Part shown: in pieces, positions 20,129-26,035 of the stretch
Layout of the letters: each line of letters opens with the position of its first letter
Position numbering within the stretch: the stretch's first letter is position 1
From: Gamarada debralockiae
Taxonomy: Eukaryota > Ascomycota > Leotiomycetes > Helotiales > Hyphodiscaceae
Assembly (NCBI GenBank): GCA_002803225.1
Contig: NXFV01000711.1
Coordinates: forward strand, 1 to 26,035
Direction: 5' to 3'
Length of the DNA: 26,035 nucleotides
Notes under the pieces: model-generated
Told to the model about the DNA's origin: nothing
Databases searched by the model: none
The model's input: only the letters and a program-made list of their open reading frames with translations
Made by a program: the position numbers and the translations under genes

Positions 20129-20254
20129 TAAATTGTCTGCCTTGATGCCTGAGAAATGACAAAAAATTCTCCCCCTAATTTCTTAGTCTCATCGCCACAC
20201 CGCTACTCCATTGATAGGACTCTTAACGTGCCAAAAACGTATCAATAAACTTGA

Positions 20255-20935
20255 TATCCTGTTTCAAATGTATTGGTTTCAGCCTTCTTTGTGCCGTATG
20301 CAGTGACTGCATAGATGCGTCGTGGTTCCTGCGCACAATCACAGCCCTACCCCTCATTTATCCCTCTTTTACTAATTGTATCAGTTCTCTTTCTCTTCTG
20401 CTGTACTACTAATACTTGAAAAGGAGTTTATAGACTTTATTTTTTATTTTCAACTGTATTAGATTCAGCCTTCTTTGTGCCGTATGCGGTGACTGCATAG
20501 ATGCGTCGTAGTTCCTACGCACAATCACAGCCCAACCCCTCATTTATCCCTCTTTTACTAATTGTATCAGTTCTCTTTTTCTTCTTCTACTATACTATTG
20601 ATACCTGAAAAGGAGTTCATAGACTTTATTTTTAGTTTCAACTGCATTAGACTCTGCCTTCTTTGTGCCGTATGCGGTGACAGCATAGATGCGTCGTAGT
20701 TCCTGCGCACAATCACAGCCCAACCCCTCATCTATCCCTCTTTTACTAATTGTATCAGTTCTCTTTCTCTTCTGCTGTACTACTGATACTTGAAAAGGAG
20801 TTCATAGACTTTATTTTTATTTCAACTGTATTAGATTCAGCCTCCTTTGTGCTGTATGTAGTGACAGCATAGATGTATCGTGGTTCCTGCGCATAATCAC
20901 ATTCTACCCCTCATTTACCTCTTCTCTAATTAGCC
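20255..20935. repeat. Four tandem ~186-bp units
   Basis: Equivalent points (AGCCTTCTTTGTGC and variants) recur at 20281, 20467, 20655 and 20839, giving periods of 186, 188 and 184 bp. Each unit contains GTGCCGTATGC, GCATAGATGCGTCGT, TTCCTGCGCACAATCACAGCCC, a pyrimidine tract around TATCCCTCTTTTACTAATTG and a tail AAAAGGAGTT. The units differ by scattered substitutions, many of them transitions. The fourth copy is the most diverged and fades into the pyrimidine-rich leader of the gene at 21080. They look like subterminal or promoter-type repeats. Confidence 0.93.
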
Positions 20936-21079
20936 TCTCTCTCTCTTTCGTTGTTATATTAATTCTCATTTTACTCTACTAAATCTCTCTCTACTCTACA
21001 GCTACTCTACTTTAACAGCATTGTTCTTTCAACACTAAAATCCTTCTTCACTACTCTTTCCTACTACTTTGCAACTATA
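20936..21079 (+). promoter_or_regulatory. Pyrimidine-rich leader of small gene
   Basis: A CT-rich tract (TCTCTCTCTCTTTCG at 20936-20950 and later CTCTACT-type repeats) precedes the ATG at 21080. Such tracts are common just upstream of, or in, fungal transcript leaders. The sequence resembles the pyrimidine part of the upstream 186-bp units, so the leader may be the last, diverged unit. Confidence 0.4.
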
Positions 21080-21551
21080 ATGTCTGTAGTTGTCAACTTA
21101 TCCTCAGCTCCTACCACAAATTCTGATCCCTTTGATGAGGAGTTCCCTTTTGAGGCTCCTGAATTCGAGGCCCCGCCACAAATACGTAATGACTACTCTT
21201 TGCTTAGTACTTATTTTAACGAATGGCATGATGTAAGAGATACAAGTGTGGGACATCGCGATCGTCTTGTAAGTAGCCCTATACTACGTTTCTAATACTT
21301 TGTTTGTATATTCTAATGGCTCTTAGGCAGATAGTAGTGAATTGGAGCAGTCTATTCCTGTTGAACAAATTCTCTTAACTACTACAACTATGAAGCCTCA
21401 CTTAAGTGTGAGTAGAGTCATTCATACTGGATTTCTTCTAGAGTACCCAAAGACTAGTTCTAGCGGGGTTCTTTATATTATTCCTGCTTATAGCTCACTC
21501 AAGAGTTTGCACTTCAGTGGCATGAGGATATACAGTAGAGCCTCTTTATAA
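21080..21551 (+). CDS. Small unrecognised two-exon gene, 3' end inside a MITE
   Basis: Exon 1 is 21080-21268 (63 codons), the intron 21269-21326 (GTAAGT...CTAATGGCTCTTAG, 58 bp, phase 0), and exon 2 21327-21551, giving 137 aa. The ATG has A at -3. The N-terminal part is acidic with Phe/Pro/Glu (DPFDEEFPFEAPEFEAPP); the rest is mixed with no motif that I recognise, and no signal peptide or membrane segment. The strong intron signals and the matching frame on both sides argue that it is or was a real gene. The last codons (after GMRIY) and the stop lie within MITE 3 (21533-21705). Without the insertion, the same frame would run past the MITE site into CEDSIAK and a TAG. It may be part of a mobile element, given the tandem units upstream. 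Function unknown. Confidence 0.5.
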
Positions 21552-21705
21552 GCATCCTGTAGATAAGCATACCTGACCAATAAGCATGCGATCCTTGGTT
21601 CCGAGTAAAATTTAGTGTATTATATGCCCCTGGGTATAAGCATAACCTGACTTATAAGCATGCGATCCTGGGTCCTAAGCGTATGCTTATAAAGAGGTTC
21701 TACTG
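21533..21705. mobile_element. MITE 3, pogo/Fot-like, 173 bp
   Basis: The ends CAGTAGAGCCTCTTTATAAG (21533) and its inverted partner ending TTCTACTG (21705) match over about 25 bp with one mismatch. TA flanks both sides (21531-21532, 21706-21707). The interior repeats ATAAGCAT(A/G) and GCGATCCTTGG/GCGATCCTGGG. CAGTAGA(A/G)CCTCT ends with TA duplication are typical of pogo/Fot-type elements. The element is non-autonomous and inserted in the 3' end of the small gene. Confidence 0.88.
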
Positions 21706-21749
21706 TACCTTATATGTGAGGATAGTATTGCTAAATAGATAGTATTTAG

Positions 21750-21900
21750 TTGAGGGGAACTGAACCACCGCCGTGTCTCAGAGCCATACCGTTGTGTCGG
21801 CCCGGACAACACCACCTTGCCGTCGTGCGAGAAGGCCACGGAATTGACCAATGTAGTATGCCCCTTGAGCTTCTTTAGCGCGGCTCTTGTCCGCGGCTCT
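21750..21900 (-). pseudogene. WD40-repeat fragment
   Basis: The minus strand reads ALKKLKGHTTLVNSVAFSHDGKVVLSG, then after a one-base shift DTTVWL-stop-DTAVVQF. This is one complete WD40 repeat (GH...V.SVAFS.DGK...SG..D.TV.LWD) with the terminal Trp changed to TGA (TGG to TGA). Repeats of this high-identity type are typical of fungal NACHT-WD or HET-NACHT-WD proteins. No NACHT or further repeats are nearby, so this is a stray piece of such a gene. Confidence 0.75.
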
Positions 21901-22633
21901 TGTCTTCTGATTTTTAAATACTAGAAGTATTTTCTTTAAAATAGTTTTAGTCGTAGTGTCCTGCGATATCGATGCGACTAGCTTCCTGTCTGCTAAGAAT
22001 AAATCAGCTTTATCGTCTAGCGATCAGCCTCTTCTATTTGGCTTTAGTTGTAGCATAGCTGAAGAATCCTCAGTAGGCAACACTTCTACGGAGATGTCTG
22101 ATTTCAGCGTAGATACTTTGCCTTCCTGGTGGTTTGCAGGTGTACAAACACATGGCTGGTTCTATGATAAGTGGATCTTGCCAGATTAGTTCGAAGTGCC
22201 CGTGATCTTCGTAACCCTCTGTCGATTCAGGTAATTGATAACTTCATTTGGAATGAGTGATGTTCCTCTGATATTCTAGATATAGGAAGTAAGCTCAAGG
22301 AGTGTTGTAGCCTAATTATGCAGGAGTAGGTAACTTATAATATCTATAGACAACAGAACCATTCTGACTCATAGCTAGGCAGTAGTAAAGAAATAACATG
22401 TGATCAAATGAGTGTAGATGATTCACACCCTCGGCTTACCCGACCCCAGCCCAGCAGAGCTCTCTGATATACGAGCACTGTGTACGGCATTTTCCAATCA
22501 ATAATTGATGAGTTTCGGCTCCAGCAATTCCCGCCCATTATATTTGCAGTACATACGGCTTTGTTACTAGCCCTAAGAACTAACCGCGCCCGAACTTTCT
22601 GAATAACAGGGACGCTCGCACCAAACTACCTGG
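21901..22633. other. Spacer, possible degraded coding remnant
   Basis: A plus-strand frame at 21956-22189 (77 codons, starting only at GTG) encodes a Ser-rich sequence with WWFAGVQTHGWFYDKW. It has no upstream ATG or clear splice partner and I do not recognise it, so it is not called as a gene. The rest (22190-22633) shows no coding or repeat structure and contains the 3' flank of the minus-strand F-box-like gene. Confidence 0.4.
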
Positions 22634-24304
22634 TCATGGTTCGTTATCCCAGCGCCTTCCAGCCGCAAACTTGCCCCGCAAAAGAGCATCATAATCTTCA
22701 CCCATTATTCGCCTCTCTAGAAACCTCTCTTGGGCATGGCGGATATGCAGCTTTGCGTCGTCGATTGGCCAACTGAGATGAATGAATACGTTCTGTAGGC
22801 CCTGCTTTAGGGGAGCTGTCGCCAGGGGCTCAATGATGCGCTGGTATGTTGCCCACATAGCATTTTCGGTGTCGAGGATTTGCTGTAGGGACATATATGC
22901 GCAGTCAGAAGACGGCCCGCGATCACTGGACATATTCAGGGTCAGACTTAGTGTAGAGAGTTGGAGGTGGTGGGATATGAAGGCAATGGTTTGGAGCCAG
23001 TGGGAGTGGCCTTCGCTCCCTGGGTTAAGGAAGTTAGGACTAAGGTTCGCAAAGACGCACTCAATCGAGCGCAGATGTTCAAGTGCTTGTGATGGAAGGT
23101 ATGCGAGAAATTCGAGTACTGATGGTTGAGCATCCACGAGCGTAAATTTCACCCCCGGGGGCAAGATTACGAAGTGATTTCTTTGATAAAAGATTTTAGT
23201 GGCTTCTCTTCGTAGGCTGCGGCTGAGGAGGAATAATTCCGTCGGTATCTTCCAGCAAGTGCATGCCTCTGCGAAAGCGGCGTGCTGTACTGAGCAACAA
23301 CATGCTTCTAGAGCATTCGTGCAGTTTCTGCAGCAGTCATCAACTACAAATCCGTGATTGCGTTCCCACTGTAGAGCTCGGGTCGCGACGAGATCAGTAT
23401 ATCCTAGTATATGTTGCTGTATTTCGGCTGGAAGACGAGAATTACAATCTCGACTACTCAGGGCACTCGAAAATTTGCCAGTGGCTTGGAGTGCTATGGT
23501 TTGAGCCAGGCGGCGAAGTCCATGGTTTGGAGTTTGACCAAGGCGAATCGAGCAAGCTCTGAGAGTTGGTATTTTTAACAAAGGTTCAACTACCTCCATC
23601 GCGACTTCGTAATTGGCGGCATCGCAGACTACGGATAATCGAAGATAGGAATGCCGTATATTCGAGGAGATTTTGGCACATACGCTCTTCCAGTCTAGGA
23701 TGACCGACTTGTCATTGCGAGATACCTTGTCTAGAGGCTTATCCCTACCGTATGCACCACCTTTGCATGTTTGATGATAGTCATATATCTTTTCGTCCCT
23801 GTGCTTGTGTCTAGGACGGCACGAGCAAACATTGAGGCGGATCGAGAGGGAGGTAATGGATTCTAGCGTCGACCCGGACATATGGTGAAGCGGGAGGAAT
23901 CCTCCATGCCTGCTCCGGCAGATTTTAAACTTGTTTTCCGTATATAGAATACTGGAACACTCCTTCGAGATTGTGCGAGAAACGTAGAGAAGCTGAATTG
24001 GCAAAGGAGGACACACACAGTCGACGTCATCCTCATCCCATTTGTAAGGGAGATCGAGGAATTTTCTGTTTGGATAATAATAACATTCGCCTCGTATAGT
24101 CCAGGACATAGGCAGCGTCTTATCGGGATTAGACGTGCGCTCTCCTTCGCGGTTCAGATCAATGGGACAACTCCGAATAAGCCGAGCAAGAACGTAAACG
24201 CGATGTCGGACGCTATATGGAAGATCAAGAAAGGAGGGACCATTGACCGAAGGCGGTGGCCGGTTTGGGAATTGAAAGTACGCATGTAGTGTGCGTTGAG
24301 GCAT
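22634..24304 (-). CDS. F-box-like protein with N-terminal PIP-box match
   Basis: Intronless, 556 aa from the ATG at 24304. The frame is open 52 codons further up, but that part is Arg/Ser-rich and unlike a protein start; the chosen Met begins MPQRTLHAYF and has A at -3. Residues 2-10 contain QRTLHAYF, an exact match to the PCNA-interacting pattern Q-x-x-hydrophobic-x-x-aromatic-aromatic. An F-box-like helix follows at about 23-42 (FLDLPYSVRHRVYVLARL), and a second at about 290-306 (RLPAEIQQHILGYTDLV). A Cys cluster (about 324-350: CCRNC, ACCCSVQHAAF, ACTC) could bind zinc. This two-half arrangement is common in fungal F-box-annotated proteins. F-box domains bind Skp1 to place substrates on SCF ubiquitin ligases; substrate and role here are unknown. 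No disruption is seen. Confidence 0.78.
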   Translation of the reverse strand: MPQRTLHAYFQFPNRPPPSVNGPSFLDLPYSVRHRVYVLARLIRSCPIDLNREGERTSNPDKTLPMSWTIRGECYYYPNRKFLDLPYKWDEDDVDCVCPPLPIQLLYVSRTISKECSSILYTENKFKICRSRHGGFLPLHHMSGSTLESITSLSIRLNVCSCRPRHKHRDEKIYDYHQTCKGGAYGRDKPLDKVSRNDKSVILDWKSVCAKISSNIRHSYLRLSVVCDAANYEVAMEVVEPLLKIPTLRACSIRLGQTPNHGLRRLAQTIALQATGKFSSALSSRDCNSRLPAEIQQHILGYTDLVATRALQWERNHGFVVDDCCRNCTNALEACCCSVQHAAFAEACTCWKIPTELFLLSRSLRREATKIFYQRNHFVILPPGVKFTLVDAQPSVLEFLAYLPSQALEHLRSIECVFANLSPNFLNPGSEGHSHWLQTIAFISHHLQLSTLSLTLNMSSDRGPSSDCAYMSLQQILDTENAMWATYQRIIEPLATAPLKQGLQNVFIHLSWPIDDAKLHIRHAQERFLERRIMGEDYDALLRGKFAAGRRWDNEP

Positions 24305-24769
24305 GATATTCGGTGGCCGCGATGGGATGGTGTCAGAGGGGGATTGACGACGCCGTTGAGTAGAATAGAATGTGTACAGTAGAGTACGTAGAGTAACTGT
24401 TCGGTAGTGAGTGTACGTAGCTTTTGGCGGCACTTGTAACCGCGCGGCTATTAGCGACACAAAGGTCGGGGCGTATGTGTAATTTTTACTAACAGAGCCA
24501 CACTCAGTGCGTGCCTCTTTTGAGGCTAGGGATGTAGGATTCGTTGGTTAAAGATGCAAGAGCCTACGAGCGCCACGTCCTCCGACATTCAAATTCCTCT
24601 TAGGCTGTTTTCTCAATCTGTGAACCAAAGTACCGTAGAAAATCAAAATTGCTATGCTAACGGTGTACGGACCGACCTCACCGTTGTTCCGACCTTACGG
24701 TCCTATTCCTATTCCTTTAGGAATATTCCTTCCAGGCCTTCCTTCAGGGTCCTCTAACGCCTGATCCTA
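24305..24769. other. F-box gene upstream region
   Basis: Contains the promoter of the minus-strand F-box-like gene (within about 24305-24500), with no identifiable site. From about 24660 short repeats such as ACGGTGTACGGACCGACC and ACCTTACGGTCC may be the edge of the Tigger-type element. No matching inverted end was found within the window. No gene was seen. Confidence 0.4.
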
Positions 24770-25760
24770 GGCTAGTTACCCCATAGATATGACCGTACCT
24801 CGTTAGACAATAGGTTTTGCCTTGAGTTAAAGGTCCTGGCTATAAACTAGATAAACTCTCTGTGTATAAAGGCTTTCTAGTTCTTAATTATACCTTAGTC
24901 TATGGCTAGTGGACTGACATAGTATTTGGTAGAAGCCATTTGACAGTAACATTTTGAACTCCACTAGCTTCTTTAATAAGCTAGAGGCCTAGTTCATAGG
25001 CAGAGAAGTTATCTATCAAAAGAAGGACTAGTCTCCTAATACAAGCATCAAACTATTTGAGCCATTCCATTATAATTTAATAGTCCATCTATACTGTCGG
25101 ATTATAATGCTATACAGCGCCTAATTTCTCGAGATTCCGGATTCGTGCTATATGAAAAGCAACAGGACGGGCTGCCTTTCCAATATACCAAATAGGTACT
25201 CGATCAGTGCTTGTAGCATTACAGCATAGGGCAGTAGTTATCCGGGCCTTCTCTTTCTTTCCTCCTTAATATTGTGATATACCTAAGCTAGTATTAGGTA
25301 CTGCCTTCCAATTGAACCCCATCTCATCTATATTGTGACGGTTTGGGCAGGACCAACTGGGCAGGGCTATATGAAACGACGCTAGGGCTGGCCGGAGGGT
25401 ACAAAAGGTCATTGGATCCTTATATTCTCTCCTTTCTTCCCTAGCTTAGTATTTTACAATACACCGCGATCTTTGAACTCCGCGCTTCAGACCTTTGCAT
25501 CGTATCCGCGTGCTGTCTCTTGGATATCGGCCATGATTTGTGCGTATGCTTCATTAAGCTAAGTGGACCCGGACTCTCCAAACCTCCTTCTGGGCTTGAT
25601 TTTATACCTGCTTTTGAACCCTACAAGCTATCCGTTAGACTATACTGGATAGTCCTGGCCTTCGTACTCTGGAAGTTGCTCCCAAAGCTCTATAGCCTTG
25701 AATTATAAGAGGTCTCTTGATATTGACCCTCTAATTGCCTCGTATCGTTATTCCTACTTA
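24770..25760 (-). pseudogene. Tigger/pogo (DDE_1) transposase, RIP-damaged
   Basis: Minus-strand translation gives ELWEQLPEYEGQDYPV-stop-SNG-stop-LVGFKSRYKIKPRRRFGESGS (about 25690-25565, the CENP-B-like HTH end), then, across a 157-bp insertion, NIDEMGFNWKAVP (first catalytic Asp, near 25330), GGKKEKARITTALCCNA, VPIWYIGKAARP, stops at expected Trp codons, LVLLLIDNFSAYELGL (second Asp, near 25010), NVTVKWLLPNT and a frameshifted D-stop-GII (third Asp, near 24900). This is the pogo/Tigger/Fot family order. Changes fit RIP: Q to TAG/TAA, W to TAG, H to Y, P to L. The transposase would have cut and pasted its element at TA sites; this copy is dead. Inverted ends were not found. Confidence 0.83.
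25334..25490. mobile_element. Insertion inside the transposase relic
   Basis: The transposase frame is interrupted exactly between GYDAK and NIDEMG by about 157 bp beginning TGTGACGGTTTGGGCAGG on the plus strand and ending near CGCGCTTCAGACC. A TGTGACGG start is common for fungal LTRs, and a TATATTCTCTCC segment could be its promoter part. No clear CA end or target duplication was seen, so it may be a truncated solo LTR or other small insertion. It is too AG/GT-poor at its ends to be a convincing intron. Confidence 0.5.
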
Positions 25761-26035
25761 AAAAGACACACCTCTAAGACCTTCTATTTTAGATCCTTTG
25801 TGTGTTTCTAATCTATATTAAAAGACGCTATATCAAGGTATAGATATTTCGAGGAAAGGATATCAAAAATTGTTGATTTCGAAATACGTTCACTGTATTA
25901 TGACTAAAACCAGGTCTGCAAAGTGTTATATTTAGGTTTAGGAAGAGTAGTAGACTAATAATATGCTCTTAAGGCATGCTTTTGGGCATTGGTTTTCCTA
26001 ATTCGAGCCATTTTTGGATGTAAAAAGATGAATTT
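25761..26035. other. Window edge beyond the transposase relic
   Basis: AT-rich DNA with many stops on all frames. On the minus strand a few residues may continue the transposase N-terminus, but not convincingly. No inverted end matching 24660-24720 was found. No gene was seen. Confidence 0.4.

Noticed and set aside
24554..24757. Plus-strand ORF of 67 codons between the F-box-like gene and the transposase
   Set aside because: No recognisable features, and it runs into repeat-like DNA at the element edge; open by chance.

Overview
The window looks like an accessory, repeat-rich stretch of a filamentous ascomycete (Pezizomycotina) genome. The basis is short GT-AG introns of 50-110 bp, fungus-restricted families (Zn2Cys6 regulator, HET, NACHT, WSC, paired F-box-like protein, Ndc10/GCR1_C and OrsD-type repeats), and transposon relics whose damage is mostly C:G to T:A with TAG/TAA replacing Trp and Gln, as left by repeat-induced point mutation (RIP). 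No tRNA, rRNA or CRISPR was seen.

Layout: 178-2185 is a badly broken Zn2Cys6 transcription factor. 2330-4627 is an intact, unrecognised multi-membrane-segment protein. 5190-5586 is a small secreted Cys-rich gene relic interrupted by a 17-bp minisatellite. 5640-6841 is a 5' LTR plus gag of a Ty3/Gypsy element. 6994-11937 (minus) is the centrepiece: a five-exon gene for a patatin / P-loop NTPase / NACHT / ankyrin protein of the fungal NLR type, rebuilt from splice sites to 1556 aa. 12542-16095 holds three minus-strand relics: an Ndc10/GCR1_C (Crypton-type) gene, a HET-domain fragment and an OrsD-like zinc-finger gene. 16699-18712 (minus) is an intact three-exon secreted protein with three WSC domains. 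19537-20130 carries two TA-flanked MITEs, then four ~186-bp tandem units that grade into the leader of a small two-exon gene (21080-21551). That gene's 3' end is supplied by a third MITE. A WD40 fragment follows, then an intact F-box-like gene (22634-24304, minus) whose N-terminus carries a PIP-box match, and finally a mutated Tigger/pogo transposase with a small nested insertion.

How the pieces relate: genes that look intact are the membrane protein, the NLR, the WSC protein, the F-box-like protein and perhaps the small two-exon gene. They are separate units, not an operon or a metabolic cluster. The NLR plus decayed HET and WD40 pieces suggest a turnover zone for self/non-self recognition genes, with RIP-damaged mobile DNA filling the spaces. 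The most unusual item is the NLR with two different P-loop NTPase modules in tandem behind a patatin domain with an intact Ser/Asp dyad.
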